A stretch of DNA of 22,385 nt from assembly GCA_030629105.1 (NCBI GenBank), contig DAOVPS010000025.1, forward strand, positions 1-22,385. Reading direction: 5' to 3'. The position numbers and the translations under genes are program-made. The notes below the pieces were generated by a model that worked only from the letters and a program-made list of their open reading frames with translations, made no database searches and had not been told where the DNA came from. The stretch's first letter is position 1. Each line of letters starts with the position of its first letter. The DNA is from JABLTI01 sp030629105. Its GTDB lineage: Archaea; Asgardarchaeota; Heimdallarchaeia; JABLTI01. Positions 14,393 to 21,664 of this stretch are shown one piece after another.

Positions 14393-14773
14393 ATGGATGA
14401 AAATAATAAGAATTTGAAAATAATGATTGTTGAAGACGATCCACTTATTAGACAATTGTATGAGCAGATTCTTAGTGAAAAAGGGTATCAAGTGATTTGT
14501 GTTGCTGCTGATGGTGTAGAAGCAATTAAATTATATCAAAAACTCGAAGAGAAACCGGATCTAATAATCCTTGATTTCAGAATGCCAAAGAAAAACGGTC
14601 TTGAAGTTTCTCAAGAGATTCTTAATTATAATTCCTCTACAGATATTCTCATGATTAGTGGTGATCCGCTTTTTGATAGAAAAGCAGTAATCAGTCGTGG
14701 CGTAAATGTAATGCAAAAACCTGTGAATATTAATGTATTATTACAGGAAATTAGAATGATTGGTGGATATTAG
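14393..14773 (+). CDS. Stand-alone CheY-like response regulator
   Basis: This 126-residue protein is a bare receiver domain. The acid pocket Asp15-Asp16 is in MIVEDDP. The phosphoacceptor Asp61 is in LIILDFRMPKKNG. The switch Ser89 is in LMISGDP and Lys109 is in MQKPVN. Every residue needed for phosphorylation is present. There is no DNA-binding or enzymatic output domain, so it should act by protein contact, like CheY or Spo0F, or pass phosphate on. No histidine kinase is in the window; the nearest sensor-like protein (1930-2610) has no kinase domain and is about 12 kb away. A TATA-like box about 30 nt upstream suggests a near-leaderless transcript, under the repeat cluster noted separately. 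Confidence 0.88.
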   Translation: MDENNKNLKIMIVEDDPLIRQLYEQILSEKGYQVICVAADGVEAIKLYQKLEEKPDLIILDFRMPKKNGLEVSQEILNYNSSTDILMISGDPLFDRKAVISRGVNVMQKPVNINVLLQEIRMIGGY

Positions 14774-14775
14774 AA

Positions 14776-14795
14776 TAAATTAGGTATCTAATTTA
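14776..14795. terminator. Symmetric hairpin between convergent genes
   Basis: TAAATTAG (14776-14783) and CTAATTTA (14788-14795) form a perfect 8-bp stem with a GTAT loop. It nearly fills the 23-nt gap between the response regulator and the flavodoxin. There is no T-tract, so a terminator role is tentative. Confidence 0.35.
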
Positions 14796-14796
14796 C

Positions 14797-15291
14797 TCAT
14801 TCACCAGCTTTTTGCTGAATCTTTTTTGCCCATTTTTTAGCTTCTTTTACAAGTGCTTCGGTGTTCTTCTTTAGAGGTTCGACGTACTCTGACACACCAA
14901 GAATAGTATTTTTCTTTAGAATATCACCCATGTCTGCTAGTACTCCTTCTGCACTACCCGCACAGCAAGCAAACAGTCCAATCTTTTTATTTTCGATTTT
15001 GACTTTCTTTAAGAATGAGCGAACAACAGGATTGAGTCTCCAAGCCCAAACTGGTGTACCAAGAAAGATAAGATCATATTTACTGAAATCTATGTCGGTT
15101 TTTTCCAATCTAATATTCTTCTTTGTCATGGATTCAAACCCACCTCGAAAATAGAGCATGAAACCACCAGATGATTTGATATCCTTTGCTCGCTGAATTT
15201 CAAATAATTCAGCGTTAACTTCTGAAGCAATTGATTCTGCCATGAGTTTTGTATTACCAGTTTTTGAATAATAAATAACTAAGCTTTTCAT
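14797..15291 (-). CDS. Flavodoxin
   Basis: This 164-residue single-domain protein opens MKSLVIYYSKTGNTK, the classic FMN phosphate loop (SKTGNT). YDLIFLGTPVWAWRLNPVVRSFL is the flavin-ring loop with an aromatic Trp next to the isoalloxazine. KIGLFACCAGSAEG holds the third loop with two adjacent Cys. It differs from the flavodoxin at 3281 in loop sequence and length, so the two are distant paralogues. It is a probable cytoplasmic one- or two-electron carrier with an unknown partner. A GAGGA-type SD lies within about 15 nt upstream of the ATG. The gene is divergent from the glycosylase gene. Confidence 0.88.
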   Translation of the reverse strand: MKSLVIYYSKTGNTKLMAESIASEVNAELFEIQRAKDIKSSGGFMLYFRGGFESMTKKNIRLEKTDIDFSKYDLIFLGTPVWAWRLNPVVRSFLKKVKIENKKIGLFACCAGSAEGVLADMGDILKKNTILGVSEYVEPLKKNTEALVKEAKKWAKKIQQKAGE

Positions 15292-15446
15292 TTCTTCTCT
15301 TCCTCGTAGTTCTTGGATTCCTTTAATTATGTTTCATCAAACATCATTTAAACTCTTTCATGCTTGAGAAATTTTTATAATAGTAAAGATCTTCATTTTT
15401 CAATTGCAAGGATAAAGGAAAAAGAAATTATAAGAGGTAATTCAAA

Positions 15447-16019
15447 GTGGTCAAAAGATGTGAATGGGGGTTGAATCATCAAATCTCCATAGATTATCAC
15501 GATAAGGAATGGGGTGTTCCAGTCCATGATGACAAAGTACTGTTTGAATTCTTAGTTTTAGAAGGAGCTCAAGCAGGATTAAGTTGGATAACAATTCTCA
15601 AGAGAAGAGAGAATTATCGGAAGGCATTCGATGATTTCGATTTTGAGAAAATCGTAAAATACAGTGAAGAGAAAATTCTCGAATTATTACAAAATCCAGG
15701 AATCATACGAAATAAACTAAAAATACGTTCTACTATTACAAATGCTCAAGCATTTATTGAAGTCCGAAAAGAATTCGGTACATTTGATAAATACCTTTGG
15801 AGTTTTGTTGATAACAGACCAATTCAAAACAAATGGAAAAGCATGAAAGAACTTCCAGCGAAAACTGAGCTTTCAGAACAAATCTGTAAGGATTTGAAAA
15901 AACGAGGTTTCAGATTTGTGGGACCTACCATTGTTTATGCTTATATGCAAGCTGTTGGAATGGTAAATGATCATACAATTGATTGTTATCGTTATAAGGA
16001 ACTAAAAAACCCTAAGTAA
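15447..16019 (+). CDS. tag: DNA-3-methyladenine glycosylase I
   Basis: This 190-residue base-excision repair enzyme removes 3-methyladenine from alkylated DNA. It matches the bacterial Tag family along its length: RCEWG (Cys5) at the start, YHDKEWGVPVHDD (His18), LFEFLVLEGAQAGLSWITILKRRENYR (Glu39, the purine-binding Glu), FRFVGPTIVYAYMQAVGMVNDHTIDCYRY (His and Cys). Cys5, His18 and the C-terminal His-x3-Cys are the four zinc ligands of the family. The length matches bacterial Tag. The start is GTG with GAGGT at 15434-15438, 8 nt upstream. Tag is mainly bacterial, so transfer is possible, but composition looks like the neighbours. Confidence 0.93.
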   Translation: MVKRCEWGLNHQISIDYHDKEWGVPVHDDKVLFEFLVLEGAQAGLSWITILKRRENYRKAFDDFDFEKIVKYSEEKILELLQNPGIIRNKLKIRSTITNAQAFIEVRKEFGTFDKYLWSFVDNRPIQNKWKSMKELPAKTELSEQICKDLKKRGFRFVGPTIVYAYMQAVGMVNDHTIDCYRYKELKNPK

Positions 16020-16056
16020 AGTAATATCTTATTAATTCAAAATCAGTAATCCAAAT

Positions 16057-16962
16057 ATGTCGTATTTTGAAGTAACTAAAAATGTCGTAGCTGCTAATGC
16101 TACAAATCGTGAAAAATCAAAAGTAAATAATGCCGCTCAAACAATAGTCATGTCTTGTTTAGCATTACCAGATAAGCTAGTTTTTGTTGATTGTGGAGTC
16201 TATTTAGACGTCGCTGAGAAATTCAGAAAAGATATGGAAAAGAAATTTCAAAGAAAAACAAGCCACCTAATTCTAACACATACACACTGGGACCATATTC
16301 TAGCAATGAAAGTTTTCAAAGATGTCGATATCGTCGTATCAAAGAAAGGCTTAGCTTCACTAAAGAAAGATCTCAAAGGATATTTGAGCCCCGAAGAACT
16401 ATTCGAGTATGCAGGACAATATGCTGCAGAAGACACTGTTCTGGCAAATGACATTAGGAATGCCGATTTATTTTTGCCAAATATTGCTGCTAAAGATGAA
16501 TTTCGTATAAACTCTGGAGAACATGAAATTCTATTCAAAGTTATTGGTAATCATACTGCAGGTTCAGCGTTTGTTTACTATCCTCAAGAAAAAACCATGT
16601 GTGCTGGAGATAATCTACTTGAATGTTATCCACAATTACTCGACTCGAATTGGAAGACAATGGATCTACTTCAATCATGGGAAGAGATGGATATTGAACA
16701 CGTGATACCAGGTCATGGAAAACCGGTTACAAAAGAGTACATCACCAATATTCAATCATATTATAACAAATTGATAACCTTTCTAAAAGAACAAATAAAA
16801 CAAGATGTTTCATTTAAAAAAGCGCTTAACAATCCAGAATTACCTGAATATTTTGGTACTACTCAATCGGATTGGTATTATGCTTGTAGACCTACAGCAA
16901 ATTGGTTGACAGTAAGTATTGAGGGTTGGTACAAATTCCTGAAGAAGCAAGAGAAGAAGTGA
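16057..16962 (+). CDS. Metallo-beta-lactamase fold hydrolase
   Basis: This 301-residue protein has LILTHTHWDHILAM with His75, His77, Asp79 and His80. NHTAGSAFVYYP supplies the third His, CAGDNLLE the bridging Asp, and VIPGHGKPV the last His, so the binuclear metal site is complete. A C-terminal extension of about 70 residues (TTQSDWYYACRPTANWLTVSIEGWYKFL) is Trp/Tyr-rich and unfamiliar; it may cover the active site. The first 30 residues form the usual opening strands (KVNNAAQTIVMSCLALPDKLVFVDCG). The hydrolysed bond is unknown: thioesters, lactones and sulphatase or phosphodiester substrates all occur in the fold. No SD is visible; a TATA-like ATCTTATTAATTC lies about 28 nt upstream. It ends 5 nt before the phosphoesterase gene. 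Confidence 0.84.
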   Translation: MSYFEVTKNVVAANATNREKSKVNNAAQTIVMSCLALPDKLVFVDCGVYLDVAEKFRKDMEKKFQRKTSHLILTHTHWDHILAMKVFKDVDIVVSKKGLASLKKDLKGYLSPEELFEYAGQYAAEDTVLANDIRNADLFLPNIAAKDEFRINSGEHEILFKVIGNHTAGSAFVYYPQEKTMCAGDNLLECYPQLLDSNWKTMDLLQSWEEMDIEHVIPGHGKPVTKEYITNIQSYYNKLITFLKEQIKQDVSFKKALNNPELPEYFGTTQSDWYYACRPTANWLTVSIEGWYKFLKKQEKK

Positions 16963-16967
16963 TTGTT

Positions 16968-17654
16968 ATGGTTCTAAAAATACTTGGTTTGGCAGATTTA
17001 CACTCAAGAGGAAGACTAGCAATTGACAGTCTCACAAGGATTGTTGAAGAAGAAAAAATAGATTTAATCGCGGTGGCTGGAGATTTAACAACATTTGGTA
17101 ATCCGAAAAAAGTAAGAAAGGTTTTAGAAGAATTAGACAAATTAAACAAACCAATTTTCTATGTTCCGGGTAATATGGACTCAGAGGATTCAGATAGCAT
17201 CGAGTTTTCAAATGTGAAACCACTGCATGCGAGAACACGGAATTTTCAAGGCTTTAATTTCATTGGTCTTGGAGCTTCTAATCCAACTCCTTTTAATACT
17301 CCAAATGAGCTGCCAGAAGAGATGTTGAGTTTATTGTTGGGAAAAGCTTTGGAGGAACGACCAAATGATGACCCACTAATTCTGATTTCTCATACTCCGC
17401 CATTGGACTCAGAAGCAGACAAGATAAGAAGAGGAACTCATGTAGGAAGTTTCTGTGTAAGGGACTTTATTGAACGAGAAAAACCAATTCTAGTCTTATG
17501 TGGGCATATTCACGAATCAAAGTCTATCAGTATGATTAGTGAAACACTTTGTATTAATCCTGGAGCTGGGGCACATAGTAATGCAGCTATAATAGAGATC
17601 ATGTTGGATGAGCAGGGTAAAGCAATAGCTAAGGCTGATTTTGTTAATTTTTAG
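16968..17654 (+). CDS. Calcineurin-like metallophosphoesterase
   Basis: This 228-residue protein starts at ATG 16968; an upstream in-frame TTG at 16926 would overlap the MBL gene. The five metallophosphoesterase motifs are in order: LGLADLHSRG (D-x-H), VAGDLTTFG (GD), VPGNMDS (GNxD), LISHTPP (H) and LCGHIHES (GHxH). This places it with the small archaeal phosphodiesterases of the MJ0936/YfcE type. It is a probable cytoplasmic two-metal phosphodiesterase. The 5-nt gap to the MBL gene indicates translational coupling. A GAAGTGATT just before the start may serve as SD and includes the MBL stop codon. It ends at a two-way terminator. Confidence 0.88.
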   Translation: MVLKILGLADLHSRGRLAIDSLTRIVEEEKIDLIAVAGDLTTFGNPKKVRKVLEELDKLNKPIFYVPGNMDSEDSDSIEFSNVKPLHARTRNFQGFNFIGLGASNPTPFNTPNELPEEMLSLLLGKALEERPNDDPLILISHTPPLDSEADKIRRGTHVGSFCVRDFIEREKPILVLCGHIHESKSISMISETLCINPGAGAHSNAAIIEIMLDEQGKAIAKADFVNF

Positions 17655-17698
17655 AAAAAAAAGAAAAAAATTGAGATCTAGTGTTCAGATCTCTTTTT
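17654..17698. terminator. Bidirectional terminator
   Basis: GAGATCT (17673-17679) and AGATCTC (17687-17693) form a perfect 7-bp stem with a 7-nt loop. TTTTT follows on the plus side. On the minus strand a long T-rich run follows (the A-rich tract 17655-17670). The stem includes the stop of the minus-strand GNAT gene. Confidence 0.65.
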
Positions 17699-18572
17699 CA
17701 TAATAATCAATTTTACCTGATTGTGAGAAACCAAATGATTTGTACTTTTCTTCTAGTGGGAGTGTGTCGCCAGATAGGAAAAGACTGGTCTTTTCAGCAC
17801 CTAATTCTTTAAGCTTATTTATTGCAATTGAAAGAAGTGGTGAAAAATACTTATCATCTTCATAATATAGATTTCCAAAATTGAATTCTTTTGGATCATT
17901 CTGGCTACGATAAGCTAAAACTCGTCCTACTATTTTATCATCTTCACGGATAACCATGTGAATTGGAAAAGCTTCTTTATCCTTACTCATTCTTTCAAAG
18001 TTGGCTCTTGCATATTCCTCTGGAGCACCTAGTTTGTCTACGAAAATCTTTACCATCTGTTCTAAATCTCGGGATTTATCAAATTCTAAAACCTCAATCT
18101 CGCTTTCCTGTGTTGAGAGTTCTTTCAATTTTGCTTCCATCAAGATGTAGAGGTCTCGAGAGTATTTTAATTCGTGTTTCTTTGCTTTTTCAACTGTACC
18201 TTTGTATATCTCTCCGACTCGAGTCTGAATTCTTTGTATACCCTTTTTCTTTAGATTTTCGACAGCTTTTTCAAATAGTAAATCTGAGCACTCTTCGTGA
18301 CCGGGTAAACACAATGCAAATTCTAGATTAGCACGTTTTATTCCATCTTCACTTTCTGGGACAATTGAAGAAGTTAGAAATGCGACCATTTCGTCTTCTT
18401 TGAAAGCGTAAAGCTTTGTTTCAGGGTCAAATCCTTCTCTAGAATAGTTTACTTTTAATTGAGTAGCTGGTGTTTGACCAAAACCACGCCAATCTTTTGT
18501 GGCTTCTTTTCCCACTTTCTCCTGGGCTTCCAAGAAAGCTTCTTGGTAGCTCTTAATCTCGTATTTTGACAT
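17685..18572 (-). CDS. Double-GNAT-fold acetyltransferase-like protein
   Basis: This 295-residue protein is built from two halves that each look like a GNAT fold. The first, about 40-155, contains KLYAFKEDEMVAFLTSSIVP and DLLFEKAVENLKKKGIQRIQTRVGE. The second, about 165-295, contains MVIREDDKIVGRVLAYRS and PLLSIAINKLKELGAEKTSLFLSGDTLPLEEKYKSFGFSQSG. The second half has the strand-turn-strand and final '(Y)kSFGF' typical of GNATs. Neither half has a clean RxxGxG/A acetyl-CoA loop, so catalysis is uncertain; one half may be structural. It is cytoplasmic. No SD is visible before the ATG. It converges with the metallophosphoesterase and shares its terminator. Confidence 0.7.
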   Translation of the reverse strand: MSKYEIKSYQEAFLEAQEKVGKEATKDWRGFGQTPATQLKVNYSREGFDPETKLYAFKEDEMVAFLTSSIVPESEDGIKRANLEFALCLPGHEECSDLLFEKAVENLKKKGIQRIQTRVGEIYKGTVEKAKKHELKYSRDLYILMEAKLKELSTQESEIEVLEFDKSRDLEQMVKIFVDKLGAPEEYARANFERMSKDKEAFPIHMVIREDDKIVGRVLAYRSQNDPKEFNFGNLYYEDDKYFSPLLSIAINKLKELGAEKTSLFLSGDTLPLEEKYKSFGFSQSGKIDYYEKEI

Positions 18573-18691
18573 AAATCAACAATGTGATGGAACAATCTTA
18601 AAATTAACTCTTACTCTGAAAAGCACTACCTTTAAACACAAGCAAAAATAGATAAATGTAGAAAAATAAAACGAATTCCGAGGAACAATTT

Positions 18692-19672
18692 TTGACAGCA
18701 GCAGAAGACAAAAACAACACTGAAGGATTTAAGCATATAAAATTCAAGTATACAGAACCAAGATGGGATGCTCACGTGCATCTCTACAAAATAGAAGATA
18801 CTGCTGAATTAGTAAAATATGCTAGCGAATACAATATCCAAAAATTCACAGCTATTGTTAGGGAAGATTGGAAAGTATACGATGAAAAATTCCCAAATAA
18901 ATTCGTATTCGCACGCTTTATTATGTCTCAGAATTTATTCTCCGGAGATATTAAGGAAGCTTTAGACGACATACAATTAATGCATGATTCCGGTTATCCC
19001 ATAGCAAAATTTTGGTATGCTCCTCGTTGGCGAAAATATGTTGAAGATCATTTGAAACAAAAGGTCAAAGGATTCAGAATAGATGACCTAAGACTTGATC
19101 CACTCTTCGGTAAAATCGAAGATTTAGGCTTAAAAATGATTTTTCATATTTCAGACCCTGATTTATTATACAAGAAAAACTACCAACCTGCAAGTTACTA
19201 CGGAACCAAAGAGCAACATCTTTTGGAACTAGAGAATATTCTGACTCGTCATCCAAATTTAAAAATCCAAGTTGCCCACTTAGCTGGACAACCAGAACAA
19301 TTAGATAATTTGGGGAGATGGTTGGATACTTTCCCAAATCTCTATATTGATATTTCTTCTGCAAAATGGATGGCTCGAGAGTTTTCTTATAAAACTGAAG
19401 AAGCAATTGAATTCTTTAAGCAATACCAAGATCGAATATTTTTTGGAACTGATATTGTTACAGGGAGAACAGATCGTGAACCAATTCCAGGTTATTATTA
19501 TTTGCGTTATCTGTCATACTTAGCATTATTGGAAACAGATGTTCGGGATTTACCTTTGCCTTTGGAAGATTTAGAAAACGATAATAAAACTGTAATAAAT
19601 GGTTTAGATTTACCTATGAAGATTCTCCGCAAAATTTACTGGTCAAATAGTGAGAAATTTTTCAAAGCTTAG
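18692..19672 (+). CDS. Amidohydrolase (TIM-barrel metal-dependent hydrolase, amidohydrolase-2 type)
   Basis: This 326-residue protein starts at TTG with GAGGA at 18680-18684, 7 nt upstream. The metal ligands of the amidohydrolase-2 family are in place: WDAHVHL (His28, His30) after strand 1, FHISDP (His152), QVAHLAG (His196) and FFGTDIV (Asp254). Lys106 in IAKFWYAP may help in the site. Family members include ACMSD-type decarboxylases, lactonases and other C-O/C-C/C-N hydrolases; the substrate cannot be inferred. The last 50 residues (ending IYWSNSEKFFKA) give the usual closing helix in which the barrel's final 'N/SxxKFF' is seen. The stop overlaps the convergent radical SAM gene by 4 nt. Confidence 0.87.
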   Translation: MTAAEDKNNTEGFKHIKFKYTEPRWDAHVHLYKIEDTAELVKYASEYNIQKFTAIVREDWKVYDEKFPNKFVFARFIMSQNLFSGDIKEALDDIQLMHDSGYPIAKFWYAPRWRKYVEDHLKQKVKGFRIDDLRLDPLFGKIEDLGLKMIFHISDPDLLYKKNYQPASYYGTKEQHLLELENILTRHPNLKIQVAHLAGQPEQLDNLGRWLDTFPNLYIDISSAKWMAREFSYKTEEAIEFFKQYQDRIFFGTDIVTGRTDREPIPGYYYLRYLSYLALLETDVRDLPLPLEDLENDNKTVINGLDLPMKILRKIYWSNSEKFFKA

Positions 19673-20712
19673 TTAATAATCTTGATTTTATAACCACACT
19701 CTGGACAATTAAAGTTATTAACTAACATACTTTCAATAAAGCGACTCTGAGAACGAGCAATAACTATTTGTTGACATTCCGGACAAAATGTGTTAAGTGA
19801 TGAGTGCCCAAGAATGTTGCCAATATAGACATAATTCAATCCATTTTTCATAGCAGTTGTTCTTGCTTTCTCTAAAATTCCAATATCTGTTCTTGGTAAG
19901 TGAAATTTGTGAGTAGGGTAATAGGCATTAAAATGAAGGGGAATGTCTGCGGAAAAATCATTCGCAATTCTCTTGGATATCTCGCTAAAATACTCCTCTG
20001 AATCACTAATTGTAGGAATAACTAGAACAACTATCTCGAGATGAATGCTTTTTTCGAAAGCTAAAGCAATATTCTCAAAAACGTAATCACTATTTGCATT
20101 GCAATACATTTTCATATTCTCCTTCCCGCCTTTCAGACTAACAGTCATAGATGAAAGACCATTTTTGATTAAATCCCTCAAAACCTCCTCGGACATATAT
20201 CCATTCGTGACAAAACCACTATATAATTTTGGATTCGCTTTCGTGAGTAATTTCATAACATCTAATGCATACTCTGCCATTAGTGTTGGTTCATTAAACG
20301 AAAAAGAAACTCCTGAAGATTTTGGGTTCTGAGAAATGATATCAACAAGATTCTCAGGTGAAAGAAAGTGTTTTTCATCGTATTTCTTAGGTTCAACTTT
20401 TGTTAAAGAGTAATTCTGACACCAGGGACAAGAAAAATTACAGGACCAAGAACCAATCGTGGTTGTATAGGATCCAGGGTGAAAATGATATAATGGTTTC
20501 TTTTCAATGGGATTCAACGAAATGGACGAAACATTGTCATAATTATGACTTATTAATTCTCCATTGACAACTTCTCTAGTATTACAAATGCCCATTTTTC
20601 CTTCTGCCAATGTACAACTATGACGACAAACCAAGCATTTGATCTTATTGTTCATCTTCTCGGAATACTGAGTAATATATGGTGGATTCTCGAGAGAATT
20701 ATCTACATTCAA
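19669..20712 (-). CDS. amrS: AmmeMemoRadiSam-type radical SAM enzyme
   Basis: This 347-residue protein has the radical SAM cluster CNFSCPWCQN (Cys91, Cys95, Cys98). Ahead of it is an N-terminal cysteine module, CLVCRHSCTLAEGKMGIC (Cys26, 29, 33, 43). The family signature NPIEKKPLYHFHPGS lies between them, and SFNEPTL follows. Two CPEC pairs at the C-terminus (residues about 315-340) make an extra zinc ribbon. Homologues are the 'AmmeMemoRadiSam system radical SAM enzyme', normally encoded with AMMECR1 and Memo proteins; neither is seen here. The start is uncertain. TTG 20712 has a TATA box about 28 nt upstream and fits a leaderless message. ATG 20655 is the alternative, with no good SD. It lies 83 nt downstream of the zinc-ribbon gene. 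The reaction of the family is not established. Confidence 0.87.
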   Translation of the reverse strand: MNVDNSLENPPYITQYSEKMNNKIKCLVCRHSCTLAEGKMGICNTREVVNGELISHNYDNVSSISLNPIEKKPLYHFHPGSYTTTIGSWSCNFSCPWCQNYSLTKVEPKKYDEKHFLSPENLVDIISQNPKSSGVSFSFNEPTLMAEYALDVMKLLTKANPKLYSGFVTNGYMSEEVLRDLIKNGLSSMTVSLKGGKENMKMYCNANSDYVFENIALAFEKSIHLEIVVLVIPTISDSEEYFSEISKRIANDFSADIPLHFNAYYPTHKFHLPRTDIGILEKARTTAMKNGLNYVYIGNILGHSSLNTFCPECQQIVIARSQSRFIESMLVNNFNCPECGYKIKIIN

Positions 20713-20734
20713 TTGTCAAAGCATCCAAGAATTG

Positions 20735-20745
20735 CTAAATATATA
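20735..20745 (-). promoter_or_regulatory. TATA box for the radical SAM gene
   Basis: On the minus strand TATATATTTAG is centred about 28 nt upstream of the TTG at 20712. That spacing fits a leaderless transcript. Confidence 0.45.
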
Positions 20746-20795
20746 CCAACACTTGCTGTTTTCAATTTATTGATAAAAGGAAAGAAGCGAATTAT

Positions 20796-21068
20796 TTACT
20801 CTCGCAGCATCCTTCTTCTCTGATTGTATCTCTGAAAATTGCGATAACCATAGCCAGAACCACTACCCATTTTAACGTAACCTTTCTTCAAAATGATTTC
20901 ACCGCAAAGAGAACAAGCGTAAAAATTCTGGTAATATTTGTGTTCCCGAAGTTTCAAGATAACTAGTTTTCCACAATTAGGGCAAAACCTCATTGTTTGG
21001 ATTTCTTCTTTCGCTTCCCGTCGCCAATCAATTAATTCATCCTTATCAAAGTATACTTCTTTTATCAT
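20796..21068 (-). CDS. Zinc-ribbon protein with an Arg/Gly/Tyr-rich tail
   Basis: I start at ATG 21068, with GGAG at 21074-21077 just 5 nt upstream, giving 90 residues; an in-frame TTG at 21110 would add 14. An acidic N-terminal helix region (KDELIDWRREAKEEIQ) is followed by a four-cysteine zinc ribbon, FCPNCG and then CSLCGE about 22 residues later. The last 25 residues (GSGSGYGYRNFQRYNQRRRM) are Gly/Tyr/Arg-rich, like low-complexity tails of nucleic-acid-binding proteins. The family is unrecognised. It is the gene directly upstream of the radical SAM gene, same strand, although a promoter candidate lies between them. RNA or DNA binding is inference from the tail. Confidence 0.7.
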   Translation of the reverse strand: MIKEVYFDKDELIDWRREAKEEIQTMRFCPNCGKLVILKLREHKYYQNFYACSLCGEIILKKGYVKMGSGSGYGYRNFQRYNQRRRMLRE

Positions 21069-21203
21069 TGGGTCTCCATCCAATAGCAAAGAAGGTTCGT
21101 TGTAGTACAAACCTCAAAAGGAAATTCTTCGATGCATATATAAGAAAAGAATAAGAGACAAACTTGCTCAGAAACAGCTTTTTCAGTGAGCTATTTTGTA
21201 ACT

Positions 21204-21224
21204 AAAAAAAAAAAAAATAAAAAA
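21204..21224 (-). terminator. T-tract terminator after the DUF2769-like gene
   Basis: A 14-A run and further A-rich bases on the plus strand read as a long T-tract on the minus strand, starting 14 nt past the stop at 21238. No hairpin is seen. Confidence 0.5.
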
Positions 21225-21237
21225 TGGAAGAGAAGAA

Positions 21238-21492
21238 TCACTTCTTACCTTCAATATCATAAATGCAGAAGTATCCACCTTCTAATTGATGATCTGGGAA
21301 GATTGGACAACCAAAACATCTATATCCCTTCTCTGGAATTTCTTCTTTTGATTTAGTTGATTTTCCTCTTGCACAAAAGAGTGCATGTGGAGGTACTTCT
21401 TTTAATTTACTTGCTTGAAATGTTGGACATGGTCCACAAAACTTCTTACATATTTCCATATTTTCTGGGGTATCTACAACTTTCTTAGGCAA
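21238..21492 (-). CDS. Cysteine-rich DUF2769-like protein
   Basis: This 84-residue protein has seven cysteines in pairs or near-pairs: CKKFCGPCPTF, LFCARGKS, RCFGCPIF and a final YFCIYDI. The order 'C...C..CP, FCA.GKS, C..CP, Y.C' matches my memory of archaeal DUF2769 proteins, small metal-binding proteins of unknown role. Zinc or iron-sulphur binding is likely. The start is TTG, supported by a strong GGAGGG SD about 8 nt upstream. It is monocistronic by its spacing: 127 nt separate it from the zinc-ribbon gene's nearest in-frame codon, and a T-tract lies between. Confidence 0.78.
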   Translation of the reverse strand: MPKKVVDTPENMEICKKFCGPCPTFQASKLKEVPPHALFCARGKSTKSKEEIPEKGYRCFGCPIFPDHQLEGGYFCIYDIEGKK

Positions 21493-21628
21493 TTATTACC
21501 CTCCTAATCTAAGGTAATAATCGCTTTTTATAAGAATGCTTCTTAACAAATTAAGCTGTTATTATAGAAAATATGCCGACAAAATAGCTTTCCCTCTAAG
21601 ATTCTAAAGTCATATGATTTCAACAAGT

Positions 21629-21658
21629 AAAAGAAAAAGAAGAAAAAAAGGAATATAA
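21629..21658 (-). terminator. T/C-rich tract after the lysine transaminase
   Basis: On the minus strand the first 35 nt past the stop at 21665 are T-rich, including a T7 run. This fits T-tract termination. There is no hairpin. Confidence 0.35.
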
Positions 21659-21664
21659 TCGAAT

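Noticed and set aside
14861..15154. 97-codon plus-strand frame inside the second flavodoxin
   Set aside because: Antisense to the conserved flavin loops, Ser/Phe-rich, with no SD.
16248..16538. 96-codon minus-strand frame inside the second MBL gene
   Set aside because: Antisense to the conserved HTHWDH core. No supporting start or family.
16926..16967. Extended N-terminus for the metallophosphoesterase from TTG 16926
   Set aside because: It would overlap the MBL gene by 37 nt and has no SD; the conserved core begins at MVLKILGLADLHS from ATG 16968.
17963..18331. 122-codon plus-strand frame inside the double GNAT gene
   Set aside because: It is antisense to a well-supported gene, with low-complexity Leu/Ser-rich content.
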